Source: Trichomonas tenax (Eukaryota; Parabasalia; Trichomonadida; Trichomonadidae). From it: 64,000 nucleotides of DNA. Both the position numbers and the translations under genes were made by a program. The DNA is taken from assembly GCA_023091735.1 (NCBI GenBank), contig JALKBU010000155.1, forward strand, positions 1-64,000. The letters are read 5' to 3'. How positions within the stretch are numbered: position 1 is the stretch's first letter; each line of letters opens with the position of its first letter. The notes below the pieces were generated by a model, which saw only the letters and a program-made list of their open reading frames with translations, was not told where the DNA came from and did not search any database. This document shows, one piece after another, positions 19,001 through 28,001 of this stretch.

Positions 19001-21461
19001 AGTCTTCAGATTCCTTACAAACTGGTCAACAACGACATCCGAGCCATTAGCTGGCATTCGCGAATATGCAGCAAGCGCACTCAAAGCTATGGTTAAAGTC
19101 GGTGAGATTTTCATGGATAATATTATCATTGATCAGAGCGTAATCAAGCTTTTGGCAAACATTGATAAAGAAGGTGGCAACACATTATCATTCTTGCTTT
19201 ACTTCCATACTGAGATGCTTCTTGAGCTCTATATCGACTGCTGTTTCAAGTATCCATACTCCGTTGCAGACTTCTTCATTGATTCCATTTTCATGGCACT
19301 CGATGCAAAGTTGCTTGATTTTATTTATAAGTTATCAGGAAAGCTCCTGTTCTTAGGAATGGTTCTTTGGGAGAGAGAACATCCAAAGGCCAGCCAATTT
19401 ATTAATGCTCTTGTTGATATAATCAGCCAAAAGCGCTCGAAAGAAACCCAAGAGAGAATCGCTCGTGATATGCAAACAGCAGACTTCATCCACACTTTGC
19501 CTAAGAACTTCTTATATGCTGCAGAATCAATCTTTGCATATGCTTTCCACGTTTTCTGTCTTGAAGGACTGAAGACTCCAATGTCAGTTATTGTCGATGC
19601 GATTAAGCCTTGGCTTCCAAAGCTTCGCCTCCTTCCCAAACAAACAACTTGCGTTCCTGATACTCCTACAGATTTCCACCAATTCACTCCATACAAATTC
19701 CTTGTTGCTTTGATGTGGACCACAGAAAAGGTCGGACCTGATAATTTCACGACAATTGCTCCACTTTGGTCTGTCATTCTCAATCTTTCAGATCACGGCG
19801 AACTTGTTCCATTGTTTATAAGTTCGTGGAGCGTTATGAAGACGAAGGAGAAAATGTTTCGGTTCCTTATTTCATCTGACCCATCAAGTGTTGTTCGCCG
19901 TTTAATTCCGAGATGTTCATTCGCTTACTACTTCCATGTAACAGAATGCCTCAAACAGCAGATCGATAATGAATTATGGGTAATTCCGTTACTTGTTTCA
20001 GCACTTCAGAAGTCTCCAGATGATATTGTTGAGTCATTACCTAAGATGATTCATTTCGCTTTCATCATTTCTGATATTGATAGCTCTCTCTTAGATGCAT
20101 TAACCAGGCATTTCGGTGTCCCCATGTTTGATGGAACTCTCACAACACCAATGATTGTATCTACAGTAATGGTACTAATTTCCAAATTGAATGATCAAGA
20201 AGCACTTAATCAATGGGGTGAAGAAGCGCTTAGATTCTTGTTCGGATCTCGTTCTCTTAAGGTTGCATATATATCATTGATAATTTATAACCAATTAATG
20301 ACACCAAGTGGCCCCAATATTGTATCTCAGATAGCTCGAACAAGTTATTTCCATCTTTCAAATTTCAATGAAGCTGAAGGTGATGAGAAACTCCTAACGC
20401 AGTTCATTGGAGAGACTATTGTTTATTATACAGCGAACTTCAATGGACATGAAGAGCTCGTCTACAAATATCTCAGTTCGTTCTTTGATTGTGTTACTTT
20501 CGTCGAAACTTGCTTACCTCTTGCCAAGCGTCTCTTTGTCCTTTGCTTAAGTAATCAGTTAACATCTGGCAATGCATGGGGATCGATCGTTTGCATAATC
20601 AGACCACTCTTATATGATTTAGAAACAGATGATACAACCCAGAAGATCTTTGACTATTTAATCAAATCCAGTAATGCTCAAGAACTTTTAATGATTGCTG
20701 CACCTGTTAAGGAAAATAGGCCAGATTTATTCCCTTCAATGACAGAGACGACACAACAGCTTCTTGATGTTTGCAATGAAACAACAATGTGCAACGTTCT
20801 TCCACATTATTCGATCTTAATTAACTCGGCATCGTTCAAAGTTCTTAATAGCATCTTCAGGATTGCTACATATATTGTTACAAAATATACAAATGAAAAT
20901 AACAGAACACCTCTCACAAAACTCTATACTACAGCACTCAATAATCTTGGAAATTGTCCAGATGCTATTAATTTCATTGTGATGGTTGCAAAGAGAATGC
21001 CAAGTATTGCTTCCAAATCCGCTTATGAATTCTACAACTGGGCGAGACCACTCGAAGATGTTACAAGAAGTGTTCAGAGAGTATTAGAGAAAGAAGGTCC
21101 TACAGTTTCCATCACAGATTGTCAAAACCTTTCACAAGTTGCTACACTGTTATCAGGTCCTCCACCAAAGATCAGGCCATTTGCTTCCCAAATGGAAATG
21201 ATCGATGGAATGATGAGAGTCTCTGGAAAGAAGACAAGGAAAAGGACGAACACGATAAGGAGAATATCATACGCCGTATCCTTACTAAATGCAACGATGG
21301 AGAAAGGAGCTTTGTTAGAAGTTGGACCAGGTGAAATCCAAGCTCAGGTTTTGAAACCGCCAAATGAACTTATTTTCGAATCTTCTTTGTTCGAGAGTAC
21401 ACCACCAAGATTAAGTCTCGTAATGCCACCTGATGAGTTTATTTTTGCATATGATTTCTAA
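16095..21461 (+). CDS. Very large helical-repeat protein, Furry/Mor2/Tao3-like
   Basis: A 1788-residue protein made almost entirely of short amphipathic helices with no catalytic motif. Its layout resembles the Furry/Mor2/Tao3 family, scaffold proteins that activate NDR-type kinases in cell-shape pathways. Resemblances are partial. A middle segment combines REIVFRFLTNW with REYAASALKAMVKVG, then SFLLYFHTEMLLELYIDCCF and VADFFIDSIFMAL. These fit the order of the Furry conserved region in which a WC/WS-containing helix precedes LLxWxxDxCY and a final cysteine- or phenylalanine-rich helix. The N-terminal SKYGPTESCESLIDCGFKL may correspond to the family's early repeats. Furry proteins are usually longer (2000-3000). 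Another HEAT/ARM giant cannot be excluded without profile comparison. The coding call itself is certain. Confidence 0.5.
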   Translation: MHGIAENYYENYYAGNTNTTQVDGSEQTSVFLAVLNRLLENFAPTLNQAVSTFEIQMANNPTISANEIISQIFDSFPRQANSYQQIMETLCQVASVDTNIVIQYICTMFEEIMTTGITAGFTNLRGMSTLLKQENVYHKQLFVNLMHFFVCDLACIVISKYGPTESCESLIDCGFKLCNKNTPLPWLHNNIIQQWSVIFSLISKSYASRIIKLFRKQIEVHQTREYTFQIISYIQLNLSFTEHQEFFSYIVQLIKKFYKDRNLTVRTLISISKLVSTMPKTPNLLELFEVIWNLRQDIKLKDGTFDLLASLFIRLDKQEKKMDSFFKKRVYAHTHQPEKVPRSLRLFQRLMYGTQVDLKWLMWNWGIEAPTPQICFIKWNSQPGVPQKDPNSFSNLFMAHFFAKSDFSQAPEAFSHTLVHLASIDFKYFISEIFPKFLLLGFNDPRFTVLLMAVQLLNSSFFIVNSLSKVTQEQIRSMNKQMAPKINEALKVVKPEECVDSVPFPTLDIEMKTRMEEADAKVEEKLHAWKIFNLGTSRANYNFADENANPYTTPVQLVKTLRFILTPNDFATSKMINMCVRLSAHKDRGIALAALYICNNILIMPALQLKFVQQLLSTSMKPTTDETLFLCLSLLLTVLNSGGSNFKMNIYHDIELVAYIGFVSIHPSTRFLAYKLLCAVNECLKGRGSIAFIRQNIPMMEGVVKQRIIAGQFTDSPIVAPPSPGVINLESTILCHIYDVWLIFISEITNILITTNYTPILERFHDHLQPSKFIQMNDNTANSVSLGTLILYTSTHFDVKAILSSPAPYMCIQYEPYNQMTDRREEACGHLKDMLNSNSWLDQVAFSTMNSINISLYPSVLRLLSGVKVEQIPDAIHTIAILFRSPSLASSYLSELLPQLFTFLAIIQSHFISLKINGPRAIDWDKKSEDLVAKHKSIIIDYCIILTIALTKPSNQIPYSVWGLPSREIVFRFLTNWSTTTSEPLAGIREYAASALKAMVKVGEIFMDNIIIDQSVIKLLANIDKEGGNTLSFLLYFHTEMLLELYIDCCFKYPYSVADFFIDSIFMALDAKLLDFIYKLSGKLLFLGMVLWEREHPKASQFINALVDIISQKRSKETQERIARDMQTADFIHTLPKNFLYAAESIFAYAFHVFCLEGLKTPMSVIVDAIKPWLPKLRLLPKQTTCVPDTPTDFHQFTPYKFLVALMWTTEKVGPDNFTTIAPLWSVILNLSDHGELVPLFISSWSVMKTKEKMFRFLISSDPSSVVRRLIPRCSFAYYFHVTECLKQQIDNELWVIPLLVSALQKSPDDIVESLPKMIHFAFIISDIDSSLLDALTRHFGVPMFDGTLTTPMIVSTVMVLISKLNDQEALNQWGEEALRFLFGSRSLKVAYISLIIYNQLMTPSGPNIVSQIARTSYFHLSNFNEAEGDEKLLTQFIGETIVYYTANFNGHEELVYKYLSSFFDCVTFVETCLPLAKRLFVLCLSNQLTSGNAWGSIVCIIRPLLYDLETDDTTQKIFDYLIKSSNAQELLMIAAPVKENRPDLFPSMTETTQQLLDVCNETTMCNVLPHYSILINSASFKVLNSIFRIATYIVTKYTNENNRTPLTKLYTTALNNLGNCPDAINFIVMVAKRMPSIASKSAYEFYNWARPLEDVTRSVQRVLEKEGPTVSITDCQNLSQVATLLSGPPPKIRPFASQMEMIDGMMRVSGKKTRKRTNTIRRISYAVSLLNATMEKGALLEVGPGEIQAQVLKPPNELIFESSLFESTPPRLSLVMPPDEFIFAYDF

Positions 21462-21556
21462 TTGTATTTTTTATATATGATTGTTATTTGTATTTTAATA
21501 AAGTTTACTAAATTAATCATAAAAATGTATACAGTTTATCTATCTATGCGAATGAG

Positions 21557-22963
21557 TTAATTTTTGTGCTGTCTTGTTGGAACATTAAGACGAAGGATGT
21601 GACCGCGTTCGTTAATTGCAGAAGTATTAACAAAACCGATGTTTCCAGATGCTGTCCATGCGGCAACATTAGCCCATTGACCGAAGAGATTGCTGCTTTG
21701 GATGTATGTTAATGATGCCTTTCCGATTGATGACTTTCTAATGGAAGAATACCCTTGTCCATACTTAGTTTTCGAAAGGCCTTCAACAAGCAATGCTAGG
21801 AAGGTATCAGCTGACTCTTTATTGCTAACTGTGAGTCTTGCAAGTTCTCTAATACCTGCACCTTCAAAGTTGAATCCCGTGGTTCCTACTATTCGATCAG
21901 TTAATGAAAAAGCCAGATAATCTGGTTTGTTGTAGGCTCCTTGGACATGCTTCTTGAGATACTCATCAGCTGGGAACATTGCTGGAACATCCACAAACTC
22001 GAAGTATTTAACTGTATCCAAAAGCGGATATGCAGAGTATGCGTGAGGATTTATCTCGTTCTGGATATAAGAAATAGCTTCCATGATGAACGAAACTTGG
22101 TCTTCATTATCAACGAAAGTTAACGCAAGAGCTAAGTTGTGGAGGAAGCTAATCTTGTAGCCATCAAGGTCATATGGTCCTACTGCTGTTCCATCCTCCA
22201 TATATGCAGAATTAAGCTGCTGGTTCGGTGGAAGCCGAGTGAAAATTTGTTCGGCTGATGTCATATATTTCTTGCTCTTTGTGATTTCATGGAGCGCAAG
22301 GATCTCAGGAAGACCAGCAATTATGCTTGAAACTGAAGTTCCATTTTGCCATTTATGTTTATTGCAATCACCGCTCTGTAAATTAATAAAATCGCACTGG
22401 TAGGTACCAGATTCATCGTATTTAAGCATTTGATCAGCCATTTGAATCGCCATTTTTTTATAAAATTTATTTTTAGTAATAAGGAAAGATTCTATCATTG
22501 ATGCAACTCCCCTGGACCAGAATTCGTGTCTGTTGACCCATTTTATGCTTTTAATGTCGTAATTTGATTTTAGATATTCGAAAGCAGCGTCATATTCTTC
22601 TTTTAAGTTCAAAAGATACAACACTGGCATTGCCTCAAGAAGTGAAGCGCGAATTCCATATGTATTAATGCATTTACGCCTGTTTAAATAAACTTCGTCA
22701 TAAACTTTGCATGTACTAAAGTAATGATTAAATGCTGACTTGACCATGTTTCTAAGTCTCGTAGTCTGTGTGTTTGATGTATATATTTTATTCGAAACGC
22801 CTCCAAATGAAGGCATCGATATTTGAATTTTAGAAAGGACCTCGGGATTCTGATTAATGATGAGGACTGTCATTGTAACAAGGCTGGACAGCACACCGAG
22901 GATAATATACTTCAGGATTTTCTTGAAAATTTTCCTATTGTAAAAGGGCTTTTTCATCTTCAT
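21557..22963 (-). CDS. Divergent GH47 alpha-mannosidase-like type II membrane protein
   Basis: A 468-residue protein with a basic N terminus and one membrane anchor (about residues 17-38), giving a type II ER/Golgi topology. The lumenal part resembles glycoside hydrolase 47, the class I alpha-1,2-mannosidases and EDEM proteins of N-glycan processing. MVKSAFNHYF with YDEVYLN, then NTYGIRASLLEAMPVLYLLN match the family opening (MVKHAFxxY, NxYGLGATLIDALDTLYIM). Near the C terminus IRELARLTVSNK with TKYGQGYSSIRK parallels ESLFYLYRLTGDxxY and GYxxIxDV. However, the RPE signature reads NFE, the DSYYEYL loop is not recognisable and the final TxxHPL is altered. It could therefore be a lectin-like or inactive member. 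An ER glycan-sensing role is inference. Confidence 0.6.
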   Translation of the reverse strand: MKMKKPFYNRKIFKKILKYIILGVLSSLVTMTVLIINQNPEVLSKIQISMPSFGGVSNKIYTSNTQTTRLRNMVKSAFNHYFSTCKVYDEVYLNRRKCINTYGIRASLLEAMPVLYLLNLKEEYDAAFEYLKSNYDIKSIKWVNRHEFWSRGVASMIESFLITKNKFYKKMAIQMADQMLKYDESGTYQCDFINLQSGDCNKHKWQNGTSVSSIIAGLPEILALHEITKSKKYMTSAEQIFTRLPPNQQLNSAYMEDGTAVGPYDLDGYKISFLHNLALALTFVDNEDQVSFIMEAISYIQNEINPHAYSAYPLLDTVKYFEFVDVPAMFPADEYLKKHVQGAYNKPDYLAFSLTDRIVGTTGFNFEGAGIRELARLTVSNKESADTFLALLVEGLSKTKYGQGYSSIRKSSIGKASLTYIQSSNLFGQWANVAAWTASGNIGFVNTSAINERGHILRLNVPTRQHKN

Positions 22964-23119
22964 GAAAAAAAATTGTAAGATTATAAATATATAATATATA
23001 TAAAGAACATCATATTGATTTCACTTTTTACTAATAAACACGTGGTCAAAAATCAAGCAAAACAGGCAATTTTGCCAAAAGAAGAGATTTCCTAAAATTT
23101 CGACGAGAAGTTCAAAAGC

Positions 23120-23175
23120 TGTCATGTAAATATCACAAACTGTTCAATATTTGACAAATATGACATGTAAAATGT
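23120..23175 (+). promoter_or_regulatory. TGACATGTAAAA-type array
   Basis: Cores at 23121 (GTCATGTAAAT), 23142 (weak, GTTCAATATTT) and 23162 (GACATGTAAAATG) are 21 and 20 bases apart. An extra GACAAATA lies at 23153. The array is followed by a poly-T tract and ATG 23210. Confidence 0.5.
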
Positions 23176-23209
23176 TAAATATTCTTGTTTTTTTTTTAAA
23201 ATATCAATC

Positions 23210-24250
23210 ATGTATTCTGTCCGAATTTCACAGTCGCAAAAATTTGTTAAAAAAATTCGGATGTTTGAGAATTTCGTTCCGTACACGACGAAGGACCAAA
23301 AACTTTCGGCACGGCGCTCAATTGACTGCAAGTACACTTATAAGTACAGAGAGGGAAAAATTCCGTCACCTGTACTTTCAAGGAGAAAAGCAGCTGCATT
23401 AAAAGTCCCAGCTTTGACAATTGAAACAGATGTCAACACTAAGATCAAAAACGTCGAAAATATACTACGTGTGAGATCACCAAGACCAGTGCAACACCAT
23501 GTTTTACAAGAAATTCGCGATGCTGAGAAAAGAATAAAGCGTGTTAAAGCAGGAATTCCCATCAACAAAGTTTTTGCTACAACTTCTGAGCCTATTCCTC
23601 TCCAAACAGTGCCAAAATCTAACTTTATGTCCGAAGAAGAATCAATTCGCCCGTTTACGAGTTATATTGCTCCACAAACCGAACCAAAGCCTCATTTATA
23701 CAATATACATCCTCCAGCTACAGCATCTGTAGGCGATAGAGCTGCAAACAGTGTTGAAGGAATTTTATATCAAATCACAGAGGATGACAGAAAACGCGAC
23801 AATGAAATCATCACAAATATCAATCATCGCAACGCTCGTCGTTATAAAAACATAAAAGCACAATATGAAAATTCATTAAAATATGGAATGGAAGAAGCTC
23901 AGAAAAGAGCACGCAGAGGTGCTGCTCTTAGCGCCCTCAAAGAAAAACGAACAGAATATTGGTGGTCAGATTTCATCAATGAATTTCCTGTTGGTGATGT
24001 TTGTCCAGAGCAGCTTGTCATCCTCAAGCATTTGACCAAGGCCAATTTTTCAGAACCAGGAATAATTGCATTCATTCAAGAAGCAGATTCAAAGAATTGG
24101 TCTCAATATTACTTGAAAATGATTTTGAAGGCTGCTAATGATCATGGAAACTTCATAAATCCAATTCGATTAGGTATGCTCTTGAAATCTGGCCAAGAGC
24201 ACAAAATTTCGAGTCAATTTTCGACAATTTCACTATTATCTCTCAAGTGA
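23210..24250 (+). CDS. Unrecognised basic protein
   Basis: A 346-residue protein that I do not recognise. It is basic and rich in Lys, Arg and Pro in the first 170 residues, which look unstructured. A helical stretch follows at about 190-250, containing a run of charged residues ending in EEAQKRARRGAAL. A compact C-terminal region has EYWWSDFINEFP, then EQLVILKHLTKANFSEPGI. No signal peptide or membrane segment is visible. The basic repeats and its promoter array resemble those of the SFI1-like gene, so a cytoskeletal role is possible but is only a guess. A TGACATGTAAAATG element ends about 38 bases before the start. The track of codon use is gene-like throughout. A second ATG occurs 17 codons in. 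Confidence 0.8.
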   Translation: MYSVRISQSQKFVKKIRMFENFVPYTTKDQKLSARRSIDCKYTYKYREGKIPSPVLSRRKAAALKVPALTIETDVNTKIKNVENILRVRSPRPVQHHVLQEIRDAEKRIKRVKAGIPINKVFATTSEPIPLQTVPKSNFMSEEESIRPFTSYIAPQTEPKPHLYNIHPPATASVGDRAANSVEGILYQITEDDRKRDNEIITNINHRNARRYKNIKAQYENSLKYGMEEAQKRARRGAALSALKEKRTEYWWSDFINEFPVGDVCPEQLVILKHLTKANFSEPGIIAFIQEADSKNWSQYYLKMILKAANDHGNFINPIRLGMLLKSGQEHKISSQFSTISLLSLK

Positions 24251-24405
24251 TCGTAATTTATACTTGTTTGTATGTTTTAAATGATCGATATTGTTATTAT
24301 CAAAATATATTTACAAAAATGTTCAAATTAATTTTCGAATAAATGAAGAATAACATACCACATAAGACAATGGAAAGCACTGTTCCTGCATGTAGATCAA
24401 CAGTA

Positions 24406-24672
24406 TTAAATTGGGATTCCTCTCTTAGGTCCTTGATTTTGAGCGCCTTGCAGCTTCACAAGCTCAGCAAGTTGAGCGGAAAAATCAATAACTTTCTCAT
24501 CAGAGTCGGAATCAGACGATTCGATAGGCTGCTGTACGGGTCCTGGTTCTTCAAGTGAAGGACCCTTCATAATATTCCTAACAACAGCGACTTCTGGGAG
24601 GTATTTGTCGGTTGGTTCATCTGGTTTGTATTGGCAGAGTAAGTCTCTGTAGTGTTGAGAAACAGGATTCAT
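24406..24672 (-). CDS. Small acidic-tailed protein, unrecognised
   Basis: An 88-residue frame starting at ATG 24672 (MNPVSQHYRDLLCQYKP). The N-terminal part is hydrophilic with an HYRDLL helix. The middle has a serine-aspartate run (SSDSDSDE) typical of a CK2 site cluster, and the end is a short helix FSAQLAELVKLQ. I do not recognise a family. A TTG 30 bases further upstream also opens the frame but the ATG is preferred. The acidic serine patch suggests a regulated nuclear or cytoskeletal protein, which is inference only. The frame converges with the 346-residue gene. The composition argues for a real gene, but its small size leaves doubt. Confidence 0.55.
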   Translation of the reverse strand: MNPVSQHYRDLLCQYKPDEPTDKYLPEVAVVRNIMKGPSLEEPGPVQQPIESSDSDSDEKVIDFSAQLAELVKLQGAQNQGPKRGIPI

Positions 24673-25122
24673 AAATTTTAAAAATAGCACTTTTTTTTGC
24701 AAAATTTCTTTCAGGGTCCGCCCTCAACAAAAATGCTCTTCATTGACTCTGTAACAGTTCAGTAACAGATGTTACAAAAAAGAATCAATGTCGAGCATAT
24801 GTTACCAAAAAAAATCAATTTTCCCAAGACATAGCTATTGACATTTGCTAATTTCGAGTAAAGGAAAACAATTGAGAGAATTCTAAGCTTCCATCTCGTT
24901 GTTTACTAATTTCAGCATCAATTGTAGCATGATAAGCTGAATTTGTTACTGAATGATTAGAATTTGGTTGGAAGAGTGAATATGAAACTACAACTCTGAG
25001 TTAGAGTCCCATAGCATCATTTTTCTCTCCTTTTTTTACATAGTTTACATATTTTTCAAAAAAAAAAATCATTTCCATAGAAAAAAATTAAGGACAGTAA
25101 AAATAATTCTAATATAAAAATT
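24673..25122. other. Intergenic, no gene seen
   Basis: Sequence with several poly-A and poly-T runs. A short near-repeat, AGATGTTACAAAAAA near 24765 and ATATGTTACCAAAAAA near 24797, is visible. No coding frame, tRNA or TGACATGTAAAA element was found. Confidence 0.4.
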
Positions 25123-26117
25123 CTAAATGATCTTAGTATATTCGTAGTCTAATTGCTCATTAATTAGCTGGTCAACGTATATTGGATTAATCAAATCTCG
25201 TTGACATTTATTGAGCTCAGATGGATCCAGTAGCTGCTTGAGACCGTCGCGATCGCCCCCATATTCCATTCTTCTGAGCTTGTACAACTTGTTTTGTATG
25301 CTTCAAAACTATATTTAAATCGCATGGATAAGGAGTTTCTTGGAAATTTGTGAAGTCATTAAATATTATAAATACACCAAATATTGGACTCACGAAGCAA
25401 AGCGACCATTGCTCAATAAAAACTTCTCTTGGATGAATAATCACCATGCCGGTATTATTTCTCATGAAAACATTATTGAATAAATTTGAGCCTGAAATCG
25501 TTACCAGGACTCTGAATGTTGACCATATCTTCATTGATTCAATTGCACTGTGCGATATATTATATCTTACCCACTTTTCTCCGTTATCAAGCTTAATTTG
25601 GTTGTTTAATAGTACCACGAGTTCATCTGTATTAGAAATTCTTCTTTGGCCATCTCTGTTCATAACGCCATATTTTGAAGCAGGAATGTCATCGATGGTT
25701 AATTTCTCTAATTCTCGTTCGCACTTTCATAAGAGCAGCAGCAGAAGCTCTGCGTGCATTACGCAGCCGAATTACCATATATAACTGCCTACAGTATATT
25801 TGATTTGTTCCAAATAAATCATAAGTTACAATTGATATATTCATGAGACTTGCCCATTCTTCGAAGTGGCCACACCAAGGAGCAGCTGCATGAAGTGTTT
25901 TAGTAAGTATTTCTCCAGGAAGATACATCAGTGAAGTTAAACAATCACATATAGCATGTCCGAACTGATGATGATGTTCTTCATCATAAAGGCCATAATC
26001 ACAATACTTGATAATATTTCTATTAAATCCAGTTCGATTTGGACGCAAAGAGATTCCAAATTCTTGTGCTGCTGGATGATAAGATGTATATGCGTGATCT
26101 AAAACCATGTAATACAC
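25123..26117 (-). pseudogene. Decayed GT61-family glycosyltransferase
   Basis: Two long frames and a third short one together resemble a glycosyltransferase of family 61 (DUF563/EOGT-like), enzymes that add sugars in the secretory pathway. The 5' part reads HHHQFGHAICDCLTSLMYLP with GEILTKTL. After a one-base frameshift near 25690 (ELEKLTIDDIPASKYG is continuous in the new frame) comes VLVTISGSNLFNNVFMRNN followed by TGMVIIHPREV. This matches the conserved GAGLTNMLFMPPGSVVIEI-type block. A second shift near 25275 restores EYGGDRDGLKQLLDP to a stop at 25123. The N-terminal membrane anchor and first third of a normal enzyme are missing. These lesions make it a pseudogene. A run of assembly errors is less likely because the next gene is also broken. 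Confidence 0.7.
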
Positions 26118-26748
26118 TCTAGATTGGGTGACTTAACAGTAATACTCTAACTCGAAATGATTATACGTATTTTCGGTGGATAATGTGTAGTTTATCAGCC
26201 AAAATGGAAGTCTTATTACAATTCATGAAAGGAATGCATGCAGTACTTCATAGAATTGTATGGAGCTATTTATAGCGGGATTTAAGTAAATATTTTGATT
26301 ATACTGATGAATTCGAATTAATGGTTCTAGTAAATTGAACGCTGGTGCGAAAATAAACGAGATAACAATATATCCAATCATGTTGTATATGGGTGGATCC
26401 TGAGAAACAAATTAAAAAAAAAATGATTTTGTTTCATTGAAAAAAGGAAGGAAAAGTGACATGCTTTTTCCCGAAATCAGATTGTTTTGTCAAATTTTTG
26501 ATCATTCATTCTAATCGTTGTACTCAGGAATTGTGCATAATTTCGGATCAACTGTGATCGAATTTGTACTCAATTTTTGAATTTTTGATTGAAAATCAAG
26601 GGGCAGAGTGGCTAAGGGCTACGCTTCACCGTAGACAATAATTTTCAATATCTCGCTTTATTGTGGAGTACCAATGTTCATAGCTATCTGTGGAAGGGGA
26701 ATTTTGGCTATCATTAATGTAAGCTGGACTATTTCTTTTTTTTTTGTA
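26118..26748. other. Intergenic between two pseudogenes
   Basis: This stretch contains no intact gene. It may include the lost 5' ends of the flanking relics, which point away from each other. A segment at 26601-26634 superficially resembles part of a tRNA but lacks the T arm. GTGACATGCTTTTT occurs near 26455. Confidence 0.4.
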
Positions 26749-27697
26749 TTTAAGACCAATACAGAGGATTCTTTTTTTGAAGAATTATCGTTCTCACCCT
26801 TGTTAAATATGGCTTTCCCAGATTGGTTTATTGATCAATAAAACAGAAAACAATAAAATATATTAATGTTTGCAATAGAGAGTTTAGGAAATGCTTTTGT
26901 GCCTGAAGCTGCAGATGACATTTTAAATGAATCAAAGATACCATGTATTGAAAATCTTGCAACTTCGGGAAAATATATTCATTTCACAAATAAAAAGAAT
27001 GAGGAAGTTAGAGGAGCAGTAGATATCAGTTATACAAGAATAACATCACAAGGAATATATGCATCATTGTGCGGTTTGCCTTATACTGGATCTTATGGTC
27101 CAAATGATTATTTGAAATTGCATTCTTGCCTTCCTAAATTTTGAAACAATTGGAAAAGCAAACCAGTTTAAATAAGTCTTTCTTTGCTTTCTTTCAACTA
27201 TTGACTCCCACAATACTGGAAATACATGTGAAGACTGCCCTCAAGACAAGCATGCATAGTATTGAGCTTTTAGATGCACAGATACCAGGTTTGAAAAAGT
27301 TCTTTAAGTGGTGCCAAAATCAACCTTGGTTTAATGATACATTAGTTGTAATTCAAGGAGATCATCCTGAATGCATTGGGCATCTCATTTCGCAAGAAGA
27401 ATTTACAACTTTTTTGTAAATTTCAGATATTAAAAAAGGTATCATTACTGAAAATAGAAAATTCAATCAAATTGATATATATCCATCAATACTTGCTGCT
27501 GCTGGATTCACAACAGATAATGATAGACTTGGTCTTGTCATTGTTTTTTAGAGGATTTTTCCTGCGATCAATATGAAAAGGAATCAATTGGAACACATGA
27601 CTGGTATTCTAAAATATATTTGGACCATACATATTGCTTCAAAGGAGAACAATGCATTGCACGAAAAGTGAATGTTATAAAATTAAATTCTAATTAA
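26749..27697 (+). pseudogene. Decayed sulfatase/LTA-synthase-like phosphotransferase
   Basis: Fragments in all three frames follow the order of a membrane sulfatase-superfamily enzyme. In frame with ATG 26866 the sequence NILMFAIESLGNAFVPEA resembles the metal-binding NxxxFxxES start of the catalytic domain. That frame also has stops at 26839 and 26854, and a typical upstream segment ending FPDWFIDQ. After 27144 other frames supply STIDSHNTGNTCEDCPQDK, then WFNDTLVVIQGDHPECI (the conserved xxTLxVIxGDHP block). IYPSILAAAGFTTDNDRLG and a tail ending at 27697 follow. The full set of blocks remains in order, so this is a decayed copy, not chance. Such proteins are expanded in trichomonads. The exact substrate is unknown. 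Confidence 0.7.
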
Positions 27698-28001
27698 TAT
27701 TTTATAGAGTAAATTGTAACTGTATCATATATTGATAAATACATACTCAATTTATATTGTTTTGTCCTACGCAGTGAATGAATATAGATTGAAATATTAT
27801 TCCATTTGCAAATATTGATATAAATTTGTTGTACAGATATTCACATTAACACCGTTGATATATTGCATGTAATCACATTGATGCTTAAATGATTTGCTAT
27901 CTTTGGAGGGACTTCTTATAATTTGACATGTAAAATATTATGGTTAACAATTATTGAAAGGTGACATTCTTTTAACAGAGTAGAATTTTTCAAATTCTTG
28001 G
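27698..28001. promoter_or_regulatory. Intergenic with a TGACATGTAAAA-type pair
   Basis: Cores at 27925 (TTTGACATGTAAAATA) and 27963 (GTGACATTCTTTTA), with a weak GTTAACAA between them at 27943, give a spacing near 19 bases. They lie upstream of the candidate SPT5-like gene, with ATG 39 bases after the last core. The rest is plain AT-rich sequence. Confidence 0.45.

Noticed and set aside
26601..26634. tRNA-like segment (GCAGAGTGGCTAAGGG with a CTACG/CGTAG stem and TTC in the loop)
   Set aside because: The anticodon-like loop has only six bases, and no T arm (GGTTCRA) or acceptor closure follows.
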